In this document: piece by piece, positions 13,421-25,828 of the stretch
How the letters are laid out: every line of letters begins with the position of its first letter
Position numbering within the stretch: the first letter of the stretch is position 1
Source: Dactylellina haptotyla
Taxonomy: Eukaryota; Ascomycota; Orbiliomycetes; Orbiliales; Orbiliaceae
Length of the DNA stretch: 64,000 nucleotides
Direction: 5' to 3'
NCBI GenBank assembly: GCA_031310005.1
Contig: CM062383.1
Span: 1,674,001 to 1,738,000 of the forward strand
Notes under the pieces: generated by a model
Told to the model about the DNA's origin: nothing
Databases searched by the model: none
What the model saw: the letters and a program-made list of their open reading frames with translations, nothing else
Made by a program: the position numbers and the translations under genes

Positions 13421-15279
13421 TATTATTTTTAAAATATTAAATAAATATAATTTTAAAATTAAATTAAAAAAATAGAATTTAAAATTATAAAATATAAATT
13501 TTTAAAACTATCATTATAATTAAAAAATTAAAATAAATCTTAAAAATTAATATTATTTAAAAATAATTTTAATTTTAAAATATTAAAAATATTTAAGCTT
13601 TTTAAAACTTTACAATTATTATTAATAATTTATTAAACAATATAATTATATATTTAATACTTTTTGGAATTGATAAAATTAAATATATTTTAAAATAACC
13701 CCTAATCAAATATATATTTTTAATATATTTAAAAAATTATTTTTTTTAACCCCTATTCTTAAACTATATAACCCAAATTTATTTATTAAAATTAAAATAA
13801 ATATTTTTAATATTGCATTAAAAACCTGCTTATATTAATTATAATTTAATTAAGAATAGTATTTTATTACCTACCTTTTTCACAAGTTTAATACTATTAA
13901 ATTACAATATTTTATTTATAATAAAAAATTAATAATTATTATTCAAACTTATAAAATATAAAAAATATATTTTTAAATAAAAAAATTTTTTATAATATAT
14001 TTAGATTATAAGAATCTCACCTACTTTTTATCATCTAAAGATTTTAGTAAACGACAAATTCACTAGTAAAAACTTATTAATTAATATAATATAAAAATTA
14101 TATATTATAAAAAAAAAGAAAACTCTAGAACTAATGTTATTAATCAACAATTTAACTTAATAACTAAAGTCTAACTAAATAAAAAAACCATTTTTAAAAA
14201 AAAATAATATATAATTATTATAGTTAATAAAGTTTTTAATTTTATTTTTCATATTTTAAAAAATTAATTTATAAAAAATTTTAAATAAAATTATAATAAA
14301 TATTTTATTATAAAAAAAATATTATTAAAAAATTCTAATATTTTAAATTATTTTATAATAAAAAAAAGATTTATTTTTTTTAAAAATTTTTTCTACATCC
14401 CTACTAAAAAACTTTAATAATAATTTATTAAATAATATTATAATATATTAGCCTACAAATATCTAAAAATTGAATATACCCAGAAACTTTTAATTAAATT
14501 TTACTTTTAATTTTAAATACAACAATATATTAAATAATATATTAAAACTTATAATATATACTACTAAAACAAATTTAATTAATATTTATCCTATAGAAAA
14601 TTATAATTTCATAATATACCTTCAAAACCATTCCAAATAATCTTATACAATTTTATATAAAAATACTTTTTTAAAAATTCTTTTATAAATATTATTTATA
14701 ATAAAGTTCTAATCATCACTTACAAGTTTAATAAAATAATAATTTTAAAATTATAAAATTTTAAATGGTTTATAATAAAATTAGAATAAATTTATAATAA
14801 ATAAATTTTTAATTAATATAGATTATAATTTAAATATATTTATAATAAAAATATACTATTTGCTAATAAATTTTAAAATTTAGTTAAAAATTAGATTGGT
14901 ATTAAAATTAACATTACCAATAAAGGATATATTTAAATAAATAGAATTATAAAATAAATTATTTAAATTATTAAAATATAATTAAAAGTTTCCTTAATAT
15001 GGTATAAAACAATTAAGTTAAATTACTATTATATTTTAAATTTATTTATAATATATTTAAATATTTATTTATTAAATATATATTTTATAAAATATTTAAA
15101 AAATAGAATTTTATTATAATCTTACCTTTTATGATATTTAAGGAAATTATTTTAAAAACAAAGAAATATATAAAAAATATAAAAAATTTTTATAATAATT
15201 TATAAAAAGACTTTTAATTTATAATAAAATACATATTATATTATTATAATTAGTAATATATGGAAGTATTTTTTTTAAA

Positions 15280-15700
15280 AAAAGGAAATAAAGTATATTT
15301 ACTTATTAAATATATTAAATAGAAAAAATGGCAAAGTAAAAAACTAAATTATTAAAAATATAAATCTTTTATTATTATTAGAAAATTTAATAATAATATT
15401 TTTAAATTTGAAATCCTAGGACCTACCCAAATTCATTAATTTTTTTACATCTCACTTTTAAAACTAGTTTTCCCAGGTTTAAGAGAAAATTTAAAAAATA
15501 AAGAATTGGAATACAAAGATTATATAGAATATAAAGTTAAAAAAATATTTGATAAATTTAATAAAAACAATAAATACTTAATTAAATAATCACCACTTTA
15601 TGGACTACAAAATAATTTATAGGAATTGGAAAATAATATTTTATTTAAGTTAATTTAAGAATATTTTTAGAAGAAAATACCAAAACTATTAAATAAATAA
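15280..15700 (+). other. Integrase GPY/F tail and chromodomain remnant of E1
   Basis: Forward-frame residues follow the C-terminal end of chromovirus integrases: a basic stretch, a GPF-like turn, and an IH-x-x-F box ending near 15470. About 60 bp further on, a stretch resembles a chromodomain (an E-x-V-x-K-I-like start and a YLIK-like strand). In living relatives this domain binds modified histones and steers integration into heterochromatin. Matching segments occur at about 47.2-47.4 kb (E3) and 70-200 (E0), and on the minus strand near 26.9 kb (E2) and 41.8 kb (N). The call is by pattern only. Confidence 0.6.
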
Positions 15701-16688
15701 TTTTAAAAAAAACCCAGAAAAGCCATATAATATTTAATATATTTAAGTATAATCAAATAAAAAAGTAATTTAACTTTTTTAATTGATTATACTTAAAAAA
15801 TTTAATTTATGTATTATATTTATTTAATTTTTTGTTTAAAAAAAGTAATGTTATTATCTAAAAATTATTGAAAATCAATGTTATTTAATAATAGTTCTAA
15901 ATTTAAATTTTTTAATTATTTAAAAAATTCCTGCTCTTTAATAATTGTCTTTTTTTTTTTAATATTGAATTAAATTTATTATTTAGTATTTTAATCTTTT
16001 TTTTCAATTGCACCATTTTAGCTTATAATTATAATACTTTAGTTAGTAATTTAGTAATTTTTTTTTTTAATTTTTTAAACTTTTGTTATTTATTATTAAA
16101 TTTTTAACTTATACAATTTATTAAAAAAAAATTATTAGATAGAATTTATTAAAAAATTAAAACCATATTTATTTAGAAATTTGTAAGAGATAATTTAAAT
16201 AAAAATAAATAGTATATTTGCTTTTTTTATAAATTTGTATTTAATAGAATTATTTTTTTTTATAATAAGATTTATATTTAGTTTTAAATTTTTGTTTTTT
16301 TTTTTGATTTAATAAGTTTGTTTTTGATGATGTTTAGTTGATAACCTTATATAATAATTTATAAATATTAATAATTTTAAAAATATATTAATTACTTTTA
16401 TAAATATTTTATAATTTAAATTTTATTTTTATTATTTTAATTTAATTACTATACTTTTTATATATATAATTATATAAATATCTACTTAGAAACAAATTTT
16501 ATATTATAATATAAATTATTATTTTATATAAATTTAATTTTAATATAAAACTAATAATATATAAAATTAAATAATTCTTATATAAAAATAATAATATATT
16601 ATTACTACACTAACTATTATTATTATATAAAATTTTTGGATTTTATAAAAAAATTATTTATATAGAAGCTTATTCTAAAAAAAAAAAA

Positions 16689-17220
16689 TATTATAAATTA
16701 TAAATTTTAATAATATAAATATTTATATTTTATTTTATATTATACTATTCTAAATCTTACTATTATATTTTATATTTATAAATATATATTATTTTAGTAT
16801 ATTTATCTATAAATCTTATTTACTATTCCAACATTTTATTATAATATAATATAATCTAATCTATAAATTTATAAATTTTATATAAAATTATAAATTTATT
16901 ATAATAAATATAAAATTTAATATATATATAAAATTATAAATTTATTATAATAAATATAAAATTTAATATATATATAATATTATTATTAAAACTAATAAAA
17001 TAGTTTTTATTTTTATTAATCAACTTAAATATAATTTAATATATTTAATTATTTTTATTTTATTATTATTATATATTTTAAACAAATTATTTTTAATATT
17101 TTATAATTTTATATATATTTCTTACTAAAAAACTTAAATATTCTAAATAAAAAGAAAGTTTTATATATCTTAGTATTGTATATTTATATTGTTATGTTGG
17201 GTAGCGTGCGAAGTGTAATA
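16689..17220 (+). repeat. 3' LTR of E1
   Basis: It is 532 bp. The start TATTATAAATTATAAA is the fully C/G-depleted form of the 5' LTR start, while the end keeps GTTGGGTAGCGTGCGAAG. A tandem duplication of about 46 bp (about 16884-16975) accounts for part of the extra length over 505-510 bp. An A run directly before it is the polypurine tract. Confidence 0.9.
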
Positions 17221-17225
17221 ATAAA
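17221..17225 (+). repeat. Target site duplication of E1, right copy (ATAAA)
   Basis: It matches 8674-8678. Confidence 0.9.
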
Positions 17226-19160
17226 GAATTAATTAAAACTATTATTTATATAAAATATAAAATATATATTTTTAAATATAAAAAATATATAGATTTTAAT
17301 ATATTTATAATTTTATATATTTTTACTATTATATTAATTAAAATTTAAATTTAATAAAAAAAGAATAATATTATTATTATTATAAATAATAATAATATAA
17401 GAATATATTTTTATTTTATTTTAATTTAAAGAAGGTATGGGTAGTATTAATAATAAATAATATAATATAATTTAATAATATTTATATAATTTATTATTAT
17501 TATATTTTTTATAATTATATTAGATATAAATATTTATTTTATAAAAATAGTAAATTTAATAAAAATTTTATTAATAATGTTTTAATTATTATTAATATTT
17601 TTTATAAAAAGAATAATTTTTAAAAAATTTAAAAAAGTGGGAAATTATTATTTTTATTAAATTTAATAATTTTAAATTTTTAAAAAAAAATTTAATAAAT
17701 ATAAATATATTTTTTATTAATATTAATATTTTAATAATAATAATATTATTATTTATTTTTTTAAAGTTATAATTAATTATAAATATAAAATAATAATTAT
17801 TAAAATTTTTAAATTATATTTTAAAATATTTATTTAAAAATTATTATATTATTTTTTTTTTTTTAATAAATATATTAATTATTTAAAAATATAATTAATT
17901 TATTTTTAACTTTATATATTTTTAATTTAATAATTAATATTATTATAATTATTATATTGTGAATTATAGGTTTTATAAATTTTTTTATTTTAATTTTAGT
18001 GTTTTTTTGGTTTTAATTTTTTATTATTATTTTTTTTTAATAATAAAGAAATTTTTTTATTTAATTTTTATAATAAAAATAATAATAATCATTTATTTAT
18101 AAGTTTTAAATTGTTAATCATAAATATTTATATAATTAAATAATAAAATTTAAAATAAATTTAAATTTATTATAGATAATATTTATTATATTTTTTTTAT
18201 TGATTTTTAATTATATAAGTAATTTAATTTTATAATTAATATATTTTATAAAAAAATAGTTTTATTTTTAAATAAATTATTTTATAGTTTAGGTTTTTAA
18301 ATTATAAATAATATTAATAAAATTATATTTTAAATATTATTTTTAAATATTAATAAATATTTTTATTTTATTTTTGTTTATTTAAAATAGAAGAATACTA
18401 AATAATAATATTATTTTTAAATATAAATAAAAATTAGTTTATATTTAGGTTAATAAATAATTATTATAAATATTTATAATTATTTAAATAAAATTATAAA
18501 TTTTTAGAATTTAAAATATTATTAAATTTAAATTTATTAATTTATTTAATTTTAAAAAGTAGAATAATTAAAAAGAAATTTAAATTTATACTTATTAAAA
18601 TATTCAATAAAATAATATTATTATTTAAAATTATTTATTTTTAAATAATTATTTAAAATATTAAATTTAATATTTAGATATTTTATTTATATACATTATC
18701 TAATTATTTATTAAATCAAATAATAAAAAATCACTAATTAAAGTATTACTAATTTTATTATTAAATTACTATTATATTACTAATATTATTATCAATATCA
18801 CTAATTTTATTAGTTTTACTTTATTATATTTATAATTTTAATAATAATAAATAATTAATCAAAGCTAAAAAAATTTACTAATAATATAAAATATTATTAA
18901 TTATTAATTTTTTATATTATTAATAATTAGATAATAAAATTTAATAAATATAAAGAATTATTAATATTAATAAAATATTAAAATTAATATTAATAATATT
19001 AATTAAATTTAAATTATTAAAATTAATAATTGGAAAAACTTTAATATTATAAAATTTTAATTATAATTAATTAAATAATAAAAATAATAATAAATATTTA
19101 TATTTTATATTAATATTAAATTTTTAAAAAATTTAAAAAATATTAAATTATATAATTAAT
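17226..19160 (-). mobile_element. Unit A copy 1, right part (fossil)
   Basis: This continues unit A after the E1 insertion. It aligns by eye with about 22310-24360 of copy 2, including the shared blocks near 17300-17560 and 18900-19130. Since the reverse transcriptase lies on the minus strand at about 7.3 kb, this part should carry the 5' (gag and protease) half, but no domain is readable. It is broken throughout. Confidence 0.6.
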
Positions 19161-19956
19161 AAATAATAAAATTTTAATAAATTTAAATTTTAATTATTAA
19201 TTTAAAAAAATTATATAATATTTTAATAATAATTAAAATAATATTAATAATAAAAAATAATTATTTATAAAATAATATATTAAATATAAAAAATATTATT
19301 AATAATTAAAAAAATAATAATTAAATTAATAAAAAATAAATTAATTTTTAATAATTTTAAAATTTATTTATATAATTTATTTAATAGTTTATAATTTTTT
19401 ATAATTTAATAAATTAAATATTTTTGATAATAATTATAAAAATTATAATATATAATATTAAAAATAAAAAAAAATAATAAAATTTTAATATAAAAGAAAA
19501 TATAAAGAAGTATAAAATTTTAAAAAATAATATAAATATATTTTTAATAATTTTTTTAATTATTAAAAGGAAAAAAAACTTTAATTAAATTATTAAAATT
19601 AATAATAAATTAACTTTTTTAAAATTAAAAAATTTATAAAATTTATTAAATATAATTAACAATTCTAATATGTTTTTTAATATTAATAATTTTAATAATT
19701 AAAAAATAATTTATATAATCTCAAAATTAATTATATTTCTAATTATATAGCTTTTAACAGCTTTAATTAGATTTAAAATAATTAAATAGGTTAAATTGTA
19801 AAAACAAAAGATTAAATAATATTAATAAATAAATATTAGGATAGTTAAATAAATTTTTTTGATAGTAATAATAGTTGAGTTAGAAGGGATAGTTAAAACT
19901 TTTAAAATAAAACCATAGAAGTAAGTATGATGTTTTGGGCTTTTTAGAAAGTATAT
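19161..19956. other. Unassigned AT-rich DNA between the two unit A copies
   Basis: About 800 bp without a recognisable gene or element end. A minus-strand open frame of 66 codons spans 19822-20022 across the edge of unit A copy 2. It probably belongs to the same fossil element and suggests that copy 2 extends somewhat left of 19957. Confidence 0.4.
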
Positions 19957-22900
19957 ATATATATTATTATATAATAAATTTATTTTTAAATAAATTAAAT
20001 TTAAATAAATTATTTTTATCAAATTAATACTTAAATTTAAATAAAATATTAAATATAATTATATTTTAGCCTTTTTTATAAATAATTATTAATTTTAATT
20101 AAAATTATAATAAATAATTTATTTAATTATAATATTATATATTAACTTTATTAAGAAAAAATTTTTTAAATTTTTTTAATTAAATTAAATCTTTAATAAT
20201 TTTATAATTTATAAATAAAATAATTTTTAATATTATTTTTATTTAATATTATAGCTTTTTCAATTTTTATATAATTTTAAAAATTTTAAATTAATAAATT
20301 AATATTTAATTTTAATAATTATAAATTGTTTAAAAATAAAATAAAAACCAACTAACTTAAATCAATAAAATAAAATTAATTTTAATAATGGATTTAATAT
20401 TTATTTTTTTATAAAACTAATAAAATAGTATTTTATAATCATTTATAGTTATTTAAATATTATTTATATATATGTAAAATAATTTTAAAATTAAAATATA
20501 TTATGTAATTACCTAAATTAATTTTAATATTAACAAATATAATTTTTAATTTAAATTAAGTTAGAGTTTAATATTTAAAAAAATTTATAAATTTAATTTT
20601 AATAATTTTTTTAATATAAATATTTTAAAATTTAAAAAATATTTATTAATATAAATATAAAACTAATATATTATTATACTATTTTATTATATTAATAAAT
20701 TATTTAAGATTAAAAAGAATTTCTAACTTAAAAATATTAATAATTATTTTAATATAGTTTTAAAATAATTAAATTAAATTTATTAATAAGATATTTTAAT
20801 ATTTTTATTAAATAATAATTAATATAATATTTATTAATTTTAAAATAATTTTAAAATTAGATAATATTTAAAAATTTCATTTAAATACTTAATACTTAAT
20901 ATATTAAAAAATATTATAAAAATAATATAATTTATTAATATATATTATAAATAAAAATATTATCCATTAAAATACTAAAATAACTAATTAATAAATAATT
21001 ATCCATTATTTATTAATATTAAATAAATTTATAATTTATTAATATTATTAAAACTATTTATATTATAATAAAATATTATAATATAATATTTATAATTTTT
21101 CTAATTATCCTTTAATAATATAATATAATTTAATTTAAGATTAATAATTATTTATAATTAATTACTTTATTAATTAATTTATTTTATAAAAATAAAAATA
21201 TTTATTATTTAAAATTATTATATTTAATAATTTTATATTAATTATTAAATAAATTTTATAAGTTAAATTAAAAAATTAAAATATATTATAAAACTTATAA
21301 TATATAAAAAATTAATTAAAATTAATTATATATATTTAAAAATAGTATTTTAACTAAAATTTATTAATTTTAATTTTATTTTTAATAAATATATAATAAA
21401 AAAGTATAATTTAAAAATTATTTTATTTTAATAATTAATATTAATATTTAATTAAATTTAAATTTATAAATATATTTAATTTATTATTAAATATTAATTT
21501 ATAGTATAAAAGCAACCATTTTTAAAATAATAATTTAATAAAATAATATTATTATTTTAATTAATGTTAATTTATAAATATAATAAAAAATATTTTTAAT
21601 AAAATTATATATTATTTAAAATTGATATAAATAATTAAAAAATATTTTTTATTAAAATATTAGTTATTATAATTAATTACTATAAACTAATATTCTTATT
21701 AAAAAAACAGTTATTGATTTTAATTGCCTTTGTTTAATAAATATTAATATTATAATTATATAAAATAATAATTTTATTAAAAGTATTAATTATCATAATA
21801 TAATTTTAATTAATTTAGAATAATATAGTGAAAATAGTTGTTCTATAAATAAATATATTTTTATTTAATTTAAATAAATAATTTTAAAAAATAAAAATCT
21901 TAGTTAAACATATTAAAATATTAATAATTCAATATAATTTAAAAATAATAGATATAATTAGTTTAACAAATATTATTTTAATTTTTTAATATTTAATAAT
22001 CAAATTTTAAATAATTTAATTATTGTAGTTTATAATTAAAATCTATTATCTAATAATTATATTTTATATATAAAATATTAATATTAAATAGTATATTACA
22101 AATTAAATAATTAGAAATTATAAACCATTTTTATATACTATATTTAATATTATTTATAATTTAAAAATAAATAATAAAATAAAAATTTAAAATTTTTTTA
22201 TTTTATTAACAAATTTATAAATTTATATAAGTTTAATAAAGATGCTATATTTAATTTTAATATTTAATATTTTAATTATAATTTTTCAAAAATTTTTATC
22301 AATTAATAAATAATTAAAATTATTATTTATATAAAAATAAAATATATACTTTTAGGGTAAAAATATAAATTTTAAAATATTTATAATTTTATATATTTTT
22401 ATTATTATATTAATTAAAATTTAGATTTAATAATAAAAATAATATTATTGGAATAAATAATAATAATATTAAAATATATTTTAAATTTATTTTAATTTTA
22501 AAAATATAAATAATATTAATAAAAAATAATATAATTTAATTTAATAATATTTATATAATTTATTATTATTATATTTTTATAATTATAAATAAGTATAAAA
22601 TATCTATTTTTATAAAAATAATTTTAACAAAATTTTTAATAATTTTTTATAAAAAATAATTTTTAAAAAATTAAAAATAAGAAAAATATTATCCTCATCA
22701 AATTCAATAGTTTTAAAACCTAAAAATTTTTTATAAATATTTTTTTTTATCAATATTAATTATTTCAACATCATCATTATTATTATTTTTATTATTTTCT
22801 CCAAAATTATAATTATAATATAAAAATAATAATTATAAAATTCTTAAATCATATTTTAAATTAAAATATTTATTTTAAAAATTATTATATTATTATTTTT

Positions 22901-24355
22901 AATAAAAATATTAATTATTTAAAAATATAATTAATTTACTTTAGGCTCAATATACTCTTACCTAATCAATATTATTATAATTATTATATAAATTAGTAAA
23001 ATTATAAATTTTATAAAAAAATTTTATATATCAACTTTAAATATTTTAATCTTAATTTTTATTAATTTTTGCTATTAATAATAAATTTTTTTAATAATTA
23101 TATTTATTATTAAAAATAATAAAACTAGTTGATTTAACATTTTAATAAATTTAAAAATAATTTATTACTATAGAAATATAAAAAAATATAGTTTATTTTT
23201 TTTTTTTTTATTTTTTAATAAAAATTTTTTATTTAATTTTTATATTAATAGAAATAATAATAATAATTTATTTATATATTTTTAAATTATTAATAATAAA
23301 TATTTATATAATTAATTAATAGAAATATAATATAAATTTAAAATTATTATAAATAATATTAATTATATTTTTTATTTATTTTATTAATTATTTATAATAA
23401 TTTAATTTTATAATTAATATATTTTTTATAAAATATATTTTTATTTTAATAAATTATTTTTATAATCTTAAATTTAAATTATAAATAATATTAATAAAAA
23501 TTATATTTTAAATATTATTTTTTAAATATTTATAAATATTTTTATTTTATCTTTATCTATTTAAAATAAGAAAAATATTAAACAATAATATTATTTTTTA
23601 AATATAATTAAAAAATAATCTATATTTAAATAAAAAATTAACTATTATATATATTTATAATTATTTATATAAAATTATAAAACTTTTTAAAATTTAAAAT
23701 ATTATTAAATTTAAATTTATTAATTTATTTAACTTTAAAAAATAAAATGGCTAAAAATAAGATCTAAATTTAGACCTATTAAATAAAAATATTTAATAAC
23801 ATAATATTATTATTTAATATTATTTACCCTTGTATAATCATTTAAAATATAAAATTTAACATTTAAACATTTTATTTATAAATATTATGTATTACTTAAT
23901 TATTCATTAATTTAGTTAAGGATGATAAATTGCCAATTAGAGTACTGCTAATTTTACTAACTTCACTAATTTTACCAATATTATTATTAATATTATTAAC
24001 TCTACCAACTTTATTCATTTCTATAGTAATCTTGGAAGGGATTAATTGGTCAAAACCAAAAAAAGCTTACCAATCATATAAAGAATAATATTAATTATTA
24101 GTTTAATAATTATTAATAATTAAATAATATAATTTAATAAATATATAAAAAGAATTATTAAAGTAGAAAATTGAAATTAGGATTAACAATAATAATAATT
24201 TAAAATAAATTTAAATTTAAATTAGTAATTAGAAAAATTTTAATATTATAAAATTTTAATAATAATATAATTAATTAAATAATCAAAAATAATAATAAAT
24301 ATTTATATTTATAATAATATTAAATTTTTTTAAATTTTTAAAAATATTAAATAAT
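19957..24355 (-). mobile_element. Unit A copy 2 (second LTR-element lineage, fossil)
   Basis: This 4.4-kb copy of unit A is not interrupted by E1. It is collinear with copy 1 (6361-8673, then 17226-19160), which confirms the E1 insertion point. Preservation is uneven: about 23930-24090 keeps more G and C, and its minus strand reads as an Asn/Ser-rich open stretch, as expected for the gag end. No LTR of its own could be delimited. It is broken throughout. The two copies lie as direct repeats, so tandem duplication of the region is possible as well as two separate insertions. Confidence 0.6.
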
Positions 24356-24360
24356 ATAAT

Positions 24361-24832
24361 TGTTACACTAATACAAAAGTACTAAAGTAAATTATCTTCA
24401 CTAAATTGAATTTTAATTAATTATTATAATTTTAATTTAAAAATATATATTTATAAAATAACTAAAATTATATAAAATATATAATAATAAGATAAATAAT
24501 AAATAATTAAAATTATATTATTTAATAATATTAATTAATAAAAACTATTATTATTAGTTTTAAAAATAATCTTATATATATAATATCCTTTTATCTAATT
24601 ATAAATAAATCATAGATTATTATAATTTATAAATTAAAATTTATAATCTATAAAATTAATAATTTATAAAATATATTATAATATTATAAATTAAAATTTT
24701 AAATAAATAAATATAATTTATAATCAAACATATTAAAAATAATATATAATTATAAATATTAAGTATAGTAACAAACCATAAAATAATATAGTATATAATA
24801 AAATACAATTCTTTACACTGTTTAGATTAGTG
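24361..24832 (-). repeat. Probable diverged solo LTR
   Basis: The block starts TGTTACAC like the minus-strand chromovirus LTR and shares collinear internal blocks with it, closest to the E5 5' LTR (57290-57420), including the AATAATCTTATATATA-type segment. ATAAT at 24356-24360 is repeated at 24833-24837. It is about 470 bp, with no internal region on either side, so it is a solo LTR left by recombination between two LTRs. The right end is too altered to show the family start, so the boundary and duplication are tentative. Confidence 0.5.
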
Positions 24833-24837
24833 ATAAT

Positions 24838-25355
24838 TTAATTTATTAATAAAGTATATAAAATATTTATTTTAAATAAAAATTAGTAAAATTTTTAAAA
24901 TATTATTAAATAATTATAATTTAAAATAAATATATATTAAATTTTAAATAAATTTTAAAAAATTATATTAAATTTAATAATTATATTTATTAATTTTATA
25001 ATTAATTTATAATTATTATAAATAATTTTTAAAATATAAAAGCAATTTTAATTTAATTTATTTAATATATAAAATTATATTTATTTAAAAAATAATAATT
25101 ATATAATTTTATTTTATTATATTATAAATATTAGAAATTTTTATAAATATTATTTAATTTAAATTAATTTTATTTTTTAATTTATTAATTTTATTATTAA
25201 ATAAATTTTTTTTTTTATTATTAATATATTTTTAAAATATAATAACAAATAATATGATAATTATAATTTTATATAAATTATTGTTAATTTAATTAATATT
25301 TTAATATAAAAATAATTAAAAATTATATTTATAAAAAATTATTTTATTATATATA
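24838..25355. other. Unassigned AT-rich DNA
   Basis: About 500 bp between the solo LTR and E2 with no recognisable feature. Without E2 it would be continuous with 33673 onward. Confidence 0.5.
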
Positions 25356-25360
25356 TTTAT
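25356..25360 (+). repeat. Target site duplication of E2, left copy (TTTAT)
   Basis: TTTAT just outside the element is repeated at 33668-33672. The low complexity of the flank makes chance agreement more likely here than for E3 or N. Confidence 0.75.
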
Positions 25361-25828
25361 TGTTACATCGTATGTTACTTAATGTAATAATACAAATATA
25401 TAATACTAAGATATGTAAAACTTTCTTTTATTTAAAATATTTAAATTTTAATAAGAAGTATATAGGATTATAAAATATTAAAGATAGTTTATTTAAAATA
25501 TATAATAATAATAAAGTAAAGATAATTAAATATTAAATTATATTTAAATTAATTAATGGAGATAAAAATTATTTTATTAATCCTAATAATAATCTTATAT
25601 ATAAAAATTTTTATAAATATTTAATTTATATATTATTTTGTGATTTTAAATAAATTTATAAATAAAATAAGAATAAAATATAAAATAAAATATATTATGC
25701 TATAGTAAAATATACTAAAATTAAAATATATATATTTGTAAATATAAAATATAGTAATAGAATTTAGAATAATATAGTATAAAATAAAGTATAGGTATTT
25801 ATATTGTTAAGATTTATAATTTATAATA
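25361..25828 (-). repeat. 3' LTR of E2
   Basis: It starts TGTTACATCGTATG (family TGTTACACTTCGTACG read on this strand) and ends TTATAATA, the altered form of TCTGTGACA. A T-rich tract follows at about 25830-25840, the complement of the polypurine tract. Confidence 0.85.

Larger units (their letters stand above)
8679..17220 (+). mobile_element. Chromovirus LTR element E1, full length (fossil)
   Basis: This is an end-to-end Ty3/mdg4-type element of 8,542 bp: 5' LTR 8679-9188, internal region, A-rich polypurine tract at about 16677-16688, 3' LTR 16689-17220, and ATAAA duplications outside. Faded parts can be placed: a gag-like region near 9.8-10.1 kb, reverse transcriptase at about 12.88-13.40 kb (an MP-x-GL box near 13280 and the YxDD position about 90 bp later), and the integrase tail with a GPY/F-like module at about 15.28-15.47 kb. 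A chromodomain-like stretch follows at about 15.53-15.70 kb. RT before integrase, with a terminal chromodomain, places it among the chromoviruses. It is structurally whole but broken throughout by very many changes and not functional. It sits inside unit A copy 1, so it is younger than that repeat. Confidence 0.9.

Noticed and set aside
19822-20022. Minus-strand open frame of 66 codons
   Set aside because: It overlaps the edge of unit A copy 2 in the same orientation, has no recognisable start context, and is best explained as part of that fossil.
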